Below are positions 53,060-61,362 of a DNA stretch of 64,000 bases, piece by piece. Source of the DNA: Roseomonas alba (lineage in GTDB: Bacteria > Pseudomonadota > Alphaproteobacteria > Acetobacterales > Acetobacteraceae); the NCBI RefSeq assembly GCF_019430885.1, contig NZ_JAHYBZ010000004.1, positions 496,001 to 560,000 of the forward strand, written 5' to 3'. The first letter of the stretch is position 1; each line of letters opens with the position of its first letter. The position numbers were made by a program, and so were the translations under genes. The notes beneath the pieces were generated by a model, which made no database searches, was not told the origin of the DNA, and worked only from the letters and a program-made list of their open reading frames with translations.

Positions 53060-54316
53060 TTAATCCACCCACTCACCCTTGCGCATCACCGGCGCGACCG
53101 ACCCGTCGAAGCCGATTCCATCCACGTCCGTCTCGGCCGACCCGACCATCCAGTCGACATGGATCAGGCTGCGGTTGGCCCCGGCCGCGTCGAGTTCCGC
53201 CGCCGACAGGTCGTCCCTCACGAAGCACTTGGAATAAGCTTGGCCGAGCGCGATGTGGCAGGCCGCGTTCTCGTCGAACAGCGTGTTCAGGAACAGCACG
53301 CCGCTCTGCGAGATCGGGTTGGAATGTGGGACGAGCGCGACCTCGCCGAGCCGCCGCGCGCCGTCATCAGTGCCGATCATGCGCTCCAGCACGGCGGCGC
53401 CGCTGCTGGCGCTGGTCTCGATGATACGTCCGCCCTCGAAGCGCACGCGAATGTCGCGGATCAGCGTGCCCTGATAGGATAGCGGCTTGGTGGCGCTGAC
53501 CACGCCCTCGGTCATCGCGGCGTGGGGGGTGGTAAAGACCTCCTCGGTCGGGATGTTGGGGTTCCCGGTGATGCCGTTCTTGGCCGGGCTCGCACCGCCC
53601 ATCCAGGCATGGCCGTCGGCGAGTCCGACGCGCAGATCGGTGCCCGGGCCACGGAACTGCAGCGCACGGAAGCGCTTCGCGTTCAGCATGTCCCGCCGCT
53701 TGCGCAGCGCGGCGTTGTGGTCGCGCCACGCCGCGACCGGATCGGCGGCGTCCACGCGGGACGCCTTGAAGATCGCGTCCCACAGCTTCGCCAGCGCGAC
53801 ATCGGGCGCATCGTCCGGAAAGACCGCCGCCGCCCAGGCCGGCGTCGCCGAGGCGACCAGCGACCAGTTGATGGTCGAGGTGGTGATGAGCTCCAGCGCC
53901 GGCTGATACGCCTTGGACCGCGCCCGGTTGGCGCGCGCGACCTTCTCCGGGTCCTCGTTCGCCAGCAGCGCGGGATCGTCGCCGACGATGGCGAGGCGCG
54001 CCGCGCCCTTGCGGAAGGCCGCCGCCATGCCGTCATAGAGCCAGTCGGCGGCGACATCGAAGCTCTCGTCGCGGGCGAGGCGGTAGCGCGCCAGCGTCGC
54101 GCGGTCGTCGCCATAGATGGTGGTGACTAGGGAGGCGCCCGCCTTGTAGGCTTGCTCGGTGATGCGGCGGGACAGGTCCAGCGCCTCCAGCGAGGCGGTC
54201 ATCATCACTTCCTGCCCCGGGGCGAGGTTCAGCCCGACCTTCACGGCGATCTCGGCCAAGCGGTCGAGCCGCGCCTCGAAGGTCAGGGCGTCGGGCAGGG
54301 TCGCGTCATCGTTCAT
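53060..54316 (-). CDS. M29-family aminopeptidase
   Basis: A 418-residue peptidase of family M29 (AmpS/AmpT/PepS-like). It has LNLAPGQEVMMTASLEALDLSRRITEQAYKAGA as the N-terminal opening and, near the C-terminus, the metal-binding sequence NIPTEEVFTTP, EVALVPHSNPISQSG and FDENAACHIALGQAYSKC, in which Glu/His residues hold the two metals. It cleaves N-terminal residues from peptides in the cytosol. ATG 54316 gives the family start and overlaps the end of the monooxygenase gene by 11 bases, so the two are one transcript. Confidence 0.92.
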   Translation of the reverse strand: MNDDATLPDALTFEARLDRLAEIAVKVGLNLAPGQEVMMTASLEALDLSRRITEQAYKAGASLVTTIYGDDRATLARYRLARDESFDVAADWLYDGMAAAFRKGAARLAIVGDDPALLANEDPEKVARANRARSKAYQPALELITTSTINWSLVASATPAWAAAVFPDDAPDVALAKLWDAIFKASRVDAADPVAAWRDHNAALRKRRDMLNAKRFRALQFRGPGTDLRVGLADGHAWMGGASPAKNGITGNPNIPTEEVFTTPHAAMTEGVVSATKPLSYQGTLIRDIRVRFEGGRIIETSASSGAAVLERMIGTDDGARRLGEVALVPHSNPISQSGVLFLNTLFDENAACHIALGQAYSKCFVRDDLSAAELDAAGANRSLIHVDWMVGSAETDVDGIGFDGSVAPVMRKGEWVD

Positions 54317-55967
54317 GCGCAGTCTCCAGCGTCCTGCTGTCCAGGACGAAACCATCATAGCCGCGCGCCGCCACATCCGCGCAGATGGCGCGATACCGCG
54401 CCATGCCGCCGGCATAGGGCATGAAGACCCGCGGCTTGCCCGGCACGTTCGCGCCGAGATACCAGGAATGCCCGGCCTGCGGCAGCAGGGTGGCGTTGGC
54501 GGCGTCGTTCACATGGGCGACCCAGCGATCGACGGCAACCGGGTCGGGCTCGATGCGGGCCACGCCCTGCGCGCGTAGATGGGCGATGCAGGCGGTGATC
54601 CATTCCACATGCTGTTCGATGCAGACCGGCATGTTGGTCAGCACGGAGGGGCTGCCCGGACCCGTGATGGTGAACAGGTTCGGAAAGCCCGCCATCTGCA
54701 GGCCGAGATAGGTCTTCGGGCCTTCCCGCCACGCCTCCTGCAAGGAAAGCCCGTCGCGGCCGGTGATGCCGATGCGCAGCAACGGGCCGGTCATGGCGTC
54801 GAAGCCCGTGGCGAAGACGATGATGTCGAGCGGGTGTTCGGTCCCGTCCGCGGTCAGGATGCCGGCCGGCGTGATGCGCTCGATCGGCGTCGCACGCAGG
54901 TCCACCAGGGAGACGTTGTCGCGGTTGAAGGTCTCGAAATAGTCGCTGTCGATGGGTGGGCGCTTGGTGGCGAAGGGGTGGTCGATATTCGCCAGGATCG
55001 CCGCCGTCCTCGGATCCTTCACCACCTTGCGGATCTGCGCCCGCAGGAAGGCCGCCGCCGTGTCGTTCGACGCCTTGCTGGTCAGCAGGTCGCGGAAGGC
55101 GGCGCGGAAGCGCAGACCGCCATAGGCCCAGGCGTCCTCGTAGATCTTCTCCCGCTCCGCATCGCTGACGTCGAGGGCCGAGCGATCCTCCATCAGGAAG
55201 GGATGGCCGTTGGTCGAGGCATGCATCAGGCCGCGGATCTCAGCGGTATGGGACTTGGCCCAGCGCTTGAAGTCCTCGGTCAGCGGGGCGTTGCGTGCGG
55301 GGATCGAGTAGTTGGCGGTGCGTTGGAAGACGGTCAGATGCTCTGCGGTCTGCGCGATGACGGGCGCGGCCTGGATGCCCGTCGATCCCGTGCCGACCAT
55401 GCCGACGCGCTTGCCGGTGAAGTCCACGCCCTCATGCGGCCAGAGGCCCGTGTGATACCATTGGCCCGCGAAGTCGCTCAGGCCTGGGATCTGCGGGATG
55501 TTCGCGGCCGAGAGGCAGCCGACCGCGGTGATCAGGTAGGTCGCGCCGTAGCGCGCGCCATCCTCCGTGCGGACATGCCAGAGATTGGCCGCCTCGTCGT
55601 ACTCCGCGGCCATGACGCGCGCGTTCAGCCGAATGTTGCGCCGCAGGTCGAACCGGTCGGCGACATGGTTCAGGTAGCGCAGGATTTCCGCCTGGCCCGG
55701 GTAGCGTTCCGACCAGTTCCAGTCCTGCAGCAGCGCCTCGTCGAAATAGAAGGCGTAGGAGTGGCTTTCGGAATCGCAGCGCGCACCCGGGTAGCGGTTC
55801 CAGTACCAGGTGCCGCCCACCCCGTCGCCCGCTTCCAGCACCTGCACCGACAGCCCCAGCCGGTCGCGCAGGCAGAGGAGCTGATAGAGGCCGGCGAAGC
55901 CGGCACCAATCACGATTGCGTCGACATGCGTCTCGGGCCCCGTGGCGGGCATGGCGTCTGGACTCAT
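54306..55967 (-). CDS. Baeyer-Villiger monooxygenase (flavin-containing)
   Basis: A 553-residue class B monooxygenase. The FAD loop GAGFAG is at 21-26 with GGTWYWNRYPGARCDSESH following; the BVMO fingerprint FAGQWYHTGLWP is at 166-177, and the NADPH loop is GTGSTGIQAAPVIA. It inserts oxygen beside a carbonyl, converting cyclic or linear ketones to lactones or esters, like cyclohexanone monooxygenase. ATG 55967 is the first plausible start, with AAGGAAC nearby. It is divergent from an amidohydrolase and an SDR that could handle alcohol and lactone or ester steps. Confidence 0.93.
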   Translation of the reverse strand: MSPDAMPATGPETHVDAIVIGAGFAGLYQLLCLRDRLGLSVQVLEAGDGVGGTWYWNRYPGARCDSESHSYAFYFDEALLQDWNWSERYPGQAEILRYLNHVADRFDLRRNIRLNARVMAAEYDEAANLWHVRTEDGARYGATYLITAVGCLSAANIPQIPGLSDFAGQWYHTGLWPHEGVDFTGKRVGMVGTGSTGIQAAPVIAQTAEHLTVFQRTANYSIPARNAPLTEDFKRWAKSHTAEIRGLMHASTNGHPFLMEDRSALDVSDAEREKIYEDAWAYGGLRFRAAFRDLLTSKASNDTAAAFLRAQIRKVVKDPRTAAILANIDHPFATKRPPIDSDYFETFNRDNVSLVDLRATPIERITPAGILTADGTEHPLDIIVFATGFDAMTGPLLRIGITGRDGLSLQEAWREGPKTYLGLQMAGFPNLFTITGPGSPSVLTNMPVCIEQHVEWITACIAHLRAQGVARIEPDPVAVDRWVAHVNDAANATLLPQAGHSWYLGANVPGKPRVFMPYAGGMARYRAICADVAARGYDGFVLDSRTLETAHER

Positions 55968-55970
55968 GGC

Positions 55971-55980
55971 GGAACGTTCC
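55971..55980. promoter_or_regulatory. 10-bp palindrome at the BVMO start region
   Basis: GGAACGTTCC is a perfect palindrome 4-13 bases upstream of the BVMO ATG on the minus strand and overlaps its Shine-Dalgarno. A related inverted pair, GCGTTCC...GGAACGC (56092-56116), lies directly before the divergent amidohydrolase start, so a shared regulator site is possible. Confidence 0.4.
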
Positions 55981-56091
55981 TTCTGCCCGCACCTGGTCGC
56001 GCGGGTCGTTGGCTTGGACAGGCGGAAGTGTCCCGCGCCGGGTGCCGGGGGGCAAGTCGCATCGCCTTGATGCCCGCCGCGGTGCTGCGTA

Positions 56092-56116
56092 GCGTTCCGG
56101 CCCGCAAGAGGAACGC
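56092..56116 (+). promoter_or_regulatory. Hairpin covering the amidohydrolase Shine-Dalgarno
   Basis: GCGTTCC (56092-56098) pairs with GGAACGC (56110-56116) around an 11-base loop, two bases before ATG 56119. The loop and right arm contain AAGAGGAAC, the ribosome binding site, so the hairpin could limit translation or mirror the GGAACGTTCC motif on the other side of the interval. Confidence 0.4.
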
Positions 56117-56118
56117 CC

Positions 56119-56961
56119 ATGTCGATCATCGATGTCCAGGTGCATGTCTATGAACGTGACCATCCCGGCCGCCCCTGGAAAGGCAAGCTGCACGGCCCGG
56201 CCGAGGTGACCGGCGAGGACATGGTCAATGCCATGGACGCGGTGGGCGTCGATGGCGCGATCATCGTGTCGATCTACGCCATGTACCGCTTCGACGGGTC
56301 CTATGCGGTGCAGGTGCGCAATGCGCATCCGGACCGCTTCGCGCTGGTGAAGCCGGTCGATACCAACGATCCCGCGGTCGCCGAGGTGATCGAGGACTGG
56401 GCCAGGACCGACGGCACGGTTGGCATCCGCATCATGATGAACCAGGACGTGCCGCAGGACCCCGACGACCCGGGCGTCGCGCGTGTGCTGAGCACGGCGG
56501 GCCGGCTCGGCCTGCCGGTGAACCTGCTGGCCCGTGGGCGCCTGGCGCAGGTCGAGGCCCTGGCGGCGAGGCACCCCGACACGCGGCTGGTGATCGACCA
56601 TCTGGGGCTGGAACAGCCCTTCGATCCGCCCGTGCCGGCCGAGCCCTTCGCCGAGTTGCCGCTGCTGCTGCGCCTCGCGCCCCACCGGAACGTCGCGGTG
56701 AAGATCAGTGGCGCAGGCACGCTGTCCCACGCCGGCTATCCCTTCCCCGACATCTGGGACCCGCTGGCGCGCATCTATGACGCCTTCGGCTTCGACCGCT
56801 GCATGTGGGGCACCGACTGGACGCGCGCGACGGCCTTCCTGACCTATGCGCAGGGCGTGGACGCGTTCCGCCTGACCGATCGGTTGACCGAGAGCGAACG
56901 CGCCGCCCTGATGGGCGGCACGCTGACCGAGATCTATGGCTGGGCGCCCAAGGCGCGCTGA
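56119..56961 (+). CDS. Amidohydrolase family protein (TIM-barrel hydrolase)
   Basis: A 280-residue amidohydrolase_2-type protein. It opens with IIDVQVHVYERDHPG (an H-x-H-like VQVHVYE, in which one His is changed), VDGAIIVSIYAMYRFDGSYAV, LVIDHLGLEQPFD with an internal metal-site His, and CMWGTDWTRAT near the end with the terminal Asp. Relatives hydrolyse lactones such as 2-pyrone-4,6-dicarboxylate or decarboxylate aromatic acids. The first motif is not a perfect HxH, so metal dependence is uncertain. It precedes an SDR gene by 22 bases. Confidence 0.85.
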   Translation: MSIIDVQVHVYERDHPGRPWKGKLHGPAEVTGEDMVNAMDAVGVDGAIIVSIYAMYRFDGSYAVQVRNAHPDRFALVKPVDTNDPAVAEVIEDWARTDGTVGIRIMMNQDVPQDPDDPGVARVLSTAGRLGLPVNLLARGRLAQVEALAARHPDTRLVIDHLGLEQPFDPPVPAEPFAELPLLLRLAPHRNVAVKISGAGTLSHAGYPFPDIWDPLARIYDAFGFDRCMWGTDWTRATAFLTYAQGVDAFRLTDRLTESERAALMGGTLTEIYGWAPKAR

Positions 56962-56983
56962 GCCCCAACGGAGGAACCGCATC

Positions 56984-57781
56984 GTGGATTTCAAGGACAA
57001 GGTCGCCATCGTCACCGGCGGCGGCAACGGCATCGGGCGCGCGGCCTGCCTCGGCTTCGCCGGCCGCGGCGCGAAGGTCGTGGTGGTGGATCGCGACTCG
57101 GATGCGGCGCACGCCGTCGCCGCCGAGATCGGCTCGGCCGCCATCGCCCATCCCGCCGATGTGACACGCACCGCCGATGTGCAAGGCTATGTCGCGCGCG
57201 CGCTGGACGCCTTCGGCCGCATCGACTGCTTCCACAACAATGCCGGCATCGAAGGCCGCGTCATGCCGACCGCCGAGTATGACGAGGATGTCTACGACGC
57301 CATCATGGCGGTGAACGTGAAGGGCGTGTTCCTCGGCCTGCGGCACGTGCTGCCGGTGATGATCAGGCAGGGCAAGGGCGCCATCGTGAACACGGCCTCC
57401 ACCGCCGGGATCATCGGCACGCCGGGCATGCCAGCCTATTGCGCGTCGAAACACGCGGTGATCGGGCTGACCAAGGTGGCCGCCGGCGAGGTCGGGCCGC
57501 AGGGCGTGCGGGTCAACGCCGTCTGCCCGGGACCGATCGCGACCCGCATGATCGAGGATCTGGAACGCCAGATCTCGCCCAACAATCCGGGCGGGGTGAC
57601 GGAACGCTACACCGCCGGGCTGCCGCTGCGCCGCTACGGCACGGCGGAGGAAGTGGCGAATGTCGTGCTCTTCCTGTGTTCGGACCTGGCGGGGAACGTG
57701 ACCGGGGCGCAGTACGTGGTGGATGGCGGACGCACGGCGGCGCCGACGGGCGGGGTGTCGATCGGCAAGGCCGAGGTCTGA
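56984..57781 (+). CDS. SDR family oxidoreductase
   Basis: A 265-residue classical SDR. It has TGGGNGIG, NNAGIEGRV, Ser in NTASTAGIIG and the Y-C-A-S-K catalytic pair in AYCASKHAVIG, then CPGPIATRM and VVDGGRTAAP. It starts at GTG 56984, which follows GGAGG by 9 bases; upstream in-frame codons lie in the preceding gene. As the partner of an amidohydrolase opposite a BVMO it may oxidise an alcohol to the ketone that the BVMO uses, which is only an inference. Confidence 0.88.
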   Translation: MDFKDKVAIVTGGGNGIGRAACLGFAGRGAKVVVVDRDSDAAHAVAAEIGSAAIAHPADVTRTADVQGYVARALDAFGRIDCFHNNAGIEGRVMPTAEYDEDVYDAIMAVNVKGVFLGLRHVLPVMIRQGKGAIVNTASTAGIIGTPGMPAYCASKHAVIGLTKVAAGEVGPQGVRVNAVCPGPIATRMIEDLERQISPNNPGGVTERYTAGLPLRRYGTAEEVANVVLFLCSDLAGNVTGAQYVVDGGRTAAPTGGVSIGKAEV

Positions 57782-57814
57782 GGGGCCGGCGACTCATACG
57801 GGCCAGGGTGGATC

Positions 57815-58074
57815 GGGGAAGGGCTCTGCCCTCCCCCGAACCCCCACCCGCCAAAGGCCACAGGGCCTTTGGAAACCGTCACTCGGTGCTGGGCAGGGAG
57901 ACCTCTTCGCGATGTCGAAGCGCGCATGATGCACGCCGCTTGGCCATGCCTCTGGCGCCGAACGCGAAATGCGTGTCCGATGATGGCCGGACCGCCTCGC
58001 CCAGCGCCAGGTCAAGATTTCCAAAGGCCCTGTGGCCTTTGGCGGAGTGAGGTTGAAGGGGGCAGAGCCCCTCT
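57815..58074. repeat. Dispersed A/B palindrome element, copy 6
   Basis: The left A is GGGGAAGGGC-tct-GCCCTCCCC (57815-57836), linker ending CCCACCCG, left B CCAAAGGCC-acag-GGCCTTTGG (57851-57872) and tail GAAACCGTCACTCGG. The right B is CCAAAGGCC-ctgt-GGCCTTTGG (58021-58042) and the right A is GGGGC-aga-GCCCC (about 58058-58072). The interior aligns to copy 5 read in the opposite direction. It occupies most of the 348-base gap between convergent genes. Confidence 0.85.
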
Positions 58075-58106
58075 CCACCTGCCACCGTCCACCAAGCCTT
58101 CGCGCC

Positions 58107-58125
58107 TATGGGGCAGCGCCCCTCT
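58107..58125. repeat. Extra A-type palindrome next to copy 6
   Basis: GGGGC-a-GCGCCCC-type sequence TATGGGGCAGCGCCCCTCT lies 30 bases beyond copy 6 and 5 bases before the HerA-like gene stop. It is an isolated A module that may act as a 3'-end hairpin of that gene. Confidence 0.5.
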
Positions 58126-58129
58126 CCGG

Positions 58130-59620
58130 TCAGCCCTCGGGATCCCCGGGTGCCGTCTCCCACCCAAGCCCCACCAGCGCCACGACCCGCCGCCCTGCCC
58201 TTTCGGACTTCAGCACGATCGCGCCCCGTTCCTCGAGCCACCCGAGCATCCGCCGCGCGCGCCCGAGCGACCGGCTGCCATAGGCCCGCGCAATCGTCGC
58301 GTCAGAGGGGCATGGATCGCCGGCCAGCGCCGCGCGGGCGAGCAGCAGATAAACCCCCTGCGCGTCCTCCGGCAGGGATTCCGCGCGCTCCAACGCCAGC
58401 GGCCAGTCCGTGCCTTCCATCGCCGCCGGATCGACACCCGCCAGGGCGATGGCGAGCATTCGGCGGAAGGCCGGAAGATCAAGCGCCGCGCCCGGGATCT
58501 CCTGAATCCGACAGCGCACCTGGAAGTCCTGGTAGAGCACCGCGGCGGGGCGAAACGGGGCCTCCGCGTCAGCCATGATCTGCGCGAGGATCGCGGCATG
58601 GCGTGCGGCGCGTTCGGCGGCCTCTTCCGGGCTGGGTGGCAATTCAAGGGAGGGTTGCACCTCGGCCGCCGCGGCCGGGATGTATTGGGCTAGCTGCTGG
58701 AGGATATCCGGCGCCGGCGGGCGCGGCTGGCGCACCCGGCGGGGCGGCAGCGATGCCTCGGGTTCCGGCGCGCTCAGGATCAGTTCGCGGGCCTGCTCCA
58801 CCGCGGCCATGTCCGGCGGCGGGACCAGCTTCGGACCAGCGCTGCGGGATGCCGTCTCCACTCCGCCGACGCGCACGCTGAGCGGCCGGCGCGACAGCGC
58901 GGGCCCGAGGGCGACGAAGGTGCCACGCGGCAGGTCGCGGAACATCTCGGCCTGGCGGCGTTCCATGCCGAGCAGGTCCGAGGCACGCGCCATGTCGATA
59001 TCGAGGAAGGTCCGCCCCATCATGAAGTTCGACGCCTCGGCCGCGACGTTCTTCGCGAGTTTGGCGAGGCGCTGCGTCGCAATGATGCCGGCGAGACCAC
59101 GCTTGCGGCCGCGGCACATCAGGTTGGTCATCGCACCCAGGGCCAGGCGGCGGGCATCGTCCGAAACCTCGCTGGCGGCGGCGGGGGCGAAGAGCTGCGC
59201 CTCGTCCACCACCACCATCACCGGGGACCAAAGGTCGCGATCGGCGTCGAACAGCCCATTGAGGAAGGCGCCGGCACGGCGAAGCTGGTCGTCGACTTCG
59301 ACCGATTCGAGGTTCAGCACGACCGAGACGCGATGGCGCCGCACCAGGTCGGCATTGCGCGCCAGGGCGGCCTCGGAATGATCGGCGGCGTCGATGACCA
59401 GATGGCCGTGGCGATCGGCGAGCGTGACGAAATCGCCCTCCGGGTCGATCACCACCTGCTGCACCCACGGCGCACTCTGTTCGAGCAGCCGGCGCAGCAG
59501 ATGCGACTTTCCGGATCCGGAATTTCCCTGGACGAGGAGACGGGTGGAGAGCAGTTCCTCAAGGTCGAGCAGCGCCGCCTCGCCCGAGGCTGCCAGCCCC
59601 ATCTCGATTCCGATCGTCAT
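58130..59620 (-). CDS. HerA-like ATPase
   Basis: A 496-residue P-loop ATPase of the HerA/FtsK superfamily (DUF87/DUF853-like). It has VQGNSGSGKSHLLRRLLE (Walker A 32-39), VMVVVDEAQLFAP (Walker B), IIATQRLAKLAKNV (sensor region) and an Arg-rich MERRQAEMFRDLPRG block. A Pro-rich linker and a C-terminal winged-helix region (about 400-496) follow. HerA proteins form hexamers that pump DNA with a NurA nuclease; no nuclease gene is next to it. Some relatives are chromosomal housekeeping proteins of unknown use. ATG 59620 with GGAAGGCTGG upstream is a good start. Confidence 0.85.
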   Translation of the reverse strand: MTIGIEMGLAASGEAALLDLEELLSTRLLVQGNSGSGKSHLLRRLLEQSAPWVQQVVIDPEGDFVTLADRHGHLVIDAADHSEAALARNADLVRRHRVSVVLNLESVEVDDQLRRAGAFLNGLFDADRDLWSPVMVVVDEAQLFAPAAASEVSDDARRLALGAMTNLMCRGRKRGLAGIIATQRLAKLAKNVAAEASNFMMGRTFLDIDMARASDLLGMERRQAEMFRDLPRGTFVALGPALSRRPLSVRVGGVETASRSAGPKLVPPPDMAAVEQARELILSAPEPEASLPPRRVRQPRPPAPDILQQLAQYIPAAAAEVQPSLELPPSPEEAAERAARHAAILAQIMADAEAPFRPAAVLYQDFQVRCRIQEIPGAALDLPAFRRMLAIALAGVDPAAMEGTDWPLALERAESLPEDAQGVYLLLARAALAGDPCPSDATIARAYGSRSLGRARRMLGWLEERGAIVLKSERAGRRVVALVGLGWETAPGDPEG

Positions 59621-59800
59621 CCAGCCTTCCCGGTCCTGCCGCCGCGCCCGGGACTCGACCGGCGCGCGGCGGGGTGTCGTCCTACCGAAGAACGGCCGGG
59701 GCCGGAAGGCGCGCTCAGGGACCGTTTGGAAAGTCCGGCCCCGGCCGGCACCCCCAAGCCGGCATGCCGGAACGGGCGGGGTGCGGGCCGGGGCCGGCCC

Positions 59801-59828
59801 CGGAAACGCACCGCGAGGCGCGTTTCCG
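59801..59828. repeat. GC-rich hairpin in the HerA-receptor gap
   Basis: CGGAAACGC (59801-59809) pairs with GCGTTTCCG (59820-59828) around 10 bases, just downstream of the receptor gene stop (59838) on the minus strand. The same gap (59690-59800) contains three copies of CCGGGGCCGG or CCGGCCCCGG. No gene is visible. Confidence 0.5.
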
Positions 59829-59837
59829 AACAGGCTG

Positions 59838-60812
59838 TCAGCCCGCGGTCAGGCCGAGCTCGGCGATCAGCGCGGTCTCCTGCTGCACCATCTCCCGCAG
59901 CAGGGCGGCGTAGTCGGCGCTGTTGCGGTATTCGGGCAGCATCTCGTAGCGGTCGCGCATCTCGACGAAGCCGGGATCATCCATGGCGGTATGGAAGGCG
60001 TCGTGCAGGCGGGCCGTTACCTCGGGCGGAAGGCCGGCCGGCGCCATGATGCCGAAGGGCGTGGTGATGACCTTGTTGTAGCCAAGGTCGATCAGCGTCG
60101 GCGTGTCGGGGAAGCGGCGCAGGCGCTGCGGCGTCCAGGCCTGGACGAAGACCGCCTGGCCGCCCTCGACCAGCCCCGCCATGCTGGTGGACCCCGCCAT
60201 CAGGTCGATATGGCCGCCGATCATCGCCTGTGAGCCATCGGCATCGCCGCGGAAGGGGACGTGGGTGACGTCCAGGCCCTCGCGCTTGCAGAGTTCGGCG
60301 AGATGGACATGCGGCGTGCCATTGGCGCCGGTGCTGCCGAAGGTCAGCTTGCCGGGATTGGCGCGCGCTTCCTCGACGAAGCTGCGCCAGCCATTGGCGA
60401 AGCGGCCGGCCTTGGCGGCGACGACGAAGGGATAGCCCACCACGCAGATGACCGGGGTGAAGTCCCGCAGCGTGTCATAGGGCAGGCGCTGGAGGATCTG
60501 CACCCGGATGGCCGAGGCCGGGAACTGCGTCAGGGTGTAGCCGTCCGGCCGCGCCCGGGCGACCTGCGCGGCCCCGAGCGTATTGGCAGCACCCGGCTTG
60601 TTCTCGATGACGATGGGCTGGCCCATCAGCTTGGACGCCGCCTCGGCCAGGGCGCGCATCGAGATGTCGGTGGTCCCGCCCGGCGGGAACGGCACGATCA
60701 GGGTGATGGGGCGGTTCGGGAAGGCGGTCTGCGCCTGGGCAATGCCGGGCGCGGCGAGCGCCCCCAGCATCAGGGCACGGCGGCGCAGCCTGGGCAGGTC
60801 GATCAAGGTCAT
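59838..60812 (-). CDS. Bug/TctC-family periplasmic receptor
   Basis: A 324-residue orphan receptor. A signal sequence with RRR near the start (LPRLRRRALMLGALAAPGIAQA) resembles a Tat signal, followed by FPNRPITLIVPFPPGGTTDISMRALAE, VIENKPGAANTLGAAQVARARPDG and VPFRGDADGSQAMIGGHIDLM. The exact start is unclear: ATG 60812 directly follows GGAGGA, so the TTG at 60806 may be the true initiator, or ATG 60827. It is in the same direction as the upstream DUF3830 gene, 69 bases away. Confidence 0.88.
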   Translation of the reverse strand: MTLIDLPRLRRRALMLGALAAPGIAQAQTAFPNRPITLIVPFPPGGTTDISMRALAEAASKLMGQPIVIENKPGAANTLGAAQVARARPDGYTLTQFPASAIRVQILQRLPYDTLRDFTPVICVVGYPFVVAAKAGRFANGWRSFVEEARANPGKLTFGSTGANGTPHVHLAELCKREGLDVTHVPFRGDADGSQAMIGGHIDLMAGSTSMAGLVEGGQAVFVQAWTPQRLRRFPDTPTLIDLGYNKVITTPFGIMAPAGLPPEVTARLHDAFHTAMDDPGFVEMRDRYEMLPEYRNSADYAALLREMVQQETALIAELGLTAG

Positions 60813-60881
60813 TCCTCCGGTCGGCATTGCCCCGGAGGCTAGGGATTGCGCTGCAGCGCCGCAATCCCGCGAACGTGACCG

Positions 60882-61295
60882 TTACGTGGGCCGGAAGGAG
60901 ATCGGCTTGGCGCCGTCCCACAGCACCGACCGCCCGACCACGGCGAGGCGGTCGATGCCCTCCCGGATCGTCAGGACATGGTTGCCGGCGAGCTGCCCGG
61001 CCTTGGACGCGAAGCAGGTCGGACCATAGGCGATAAGGATCTCGGTCTCGCTGACCCCGCCCGGATAGACGATCACCTGGCCTGGCGCGGGGTAGGAGGT
61101 CGCATTCTCGAAGCCGAGGCCGAGGTCGAAATCCCCCATCGGGATCCAGCAGGCCTCGCCCGACCAGCGGACATGGATGATGCGGTTGGAATAGGGGACG
61201 AAATCGCGGAAGCGAGCGACGGTCTTGGGGGCGTCCTTGGATTCGTAGAAGGCCTCGAAGACCTCGCCGCCGATATCGATGATGACGTCCGCCAC
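60882..61295 (-). CDS. DUF3830 family protein (cyclophilin-like fold)
   Basis: A 137-residue DUF3830 protein, a cyclophilin-like small domain. It shows FVPYSNRIIHVRWSGEACWIPMGDF, ENATSYPAPGQVIVYPGGVSETEILIAYG and LAVVGRSVLWDGAKPISF, the standard family marks. GTG 61295 is the start. DUF3830 genes are frequently found beside decarboxylases, hydroxyacid dehydrogenases and uptake systems for organic acids, as here with a Bug receptor and a dehydrogenase, but biochemical function is not established. Confidence 0.85.
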   Translation of the reverse strand: MADVIIDIGGEVFEAFYESKDAPKTVARFRDFVPYSNRIIHVRWSGEACWIPMGDFDLGLGFENATSYPAPGQVIVYPGGVSETEILIAYGPTCFASKAGQLAGNHVLTIREGIDRLAVVGRSVLWDGAKPISFRPT

Positions 61296-61362
61296 GATGC
61301 CGCACTCCGTTCCGGGTTGGTGACATGCCCGTTACGGGAGTGCGGCCGCGGCGGCAAGAGGT

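Noticed and set aside
59690-59800. Origin-like or tandem repeat cluster of CCGGGGCCGG
   Set aside because: Only three short GC-rich copies, without DnaA boxes or AT-rich stretches; composition alone can explain them.
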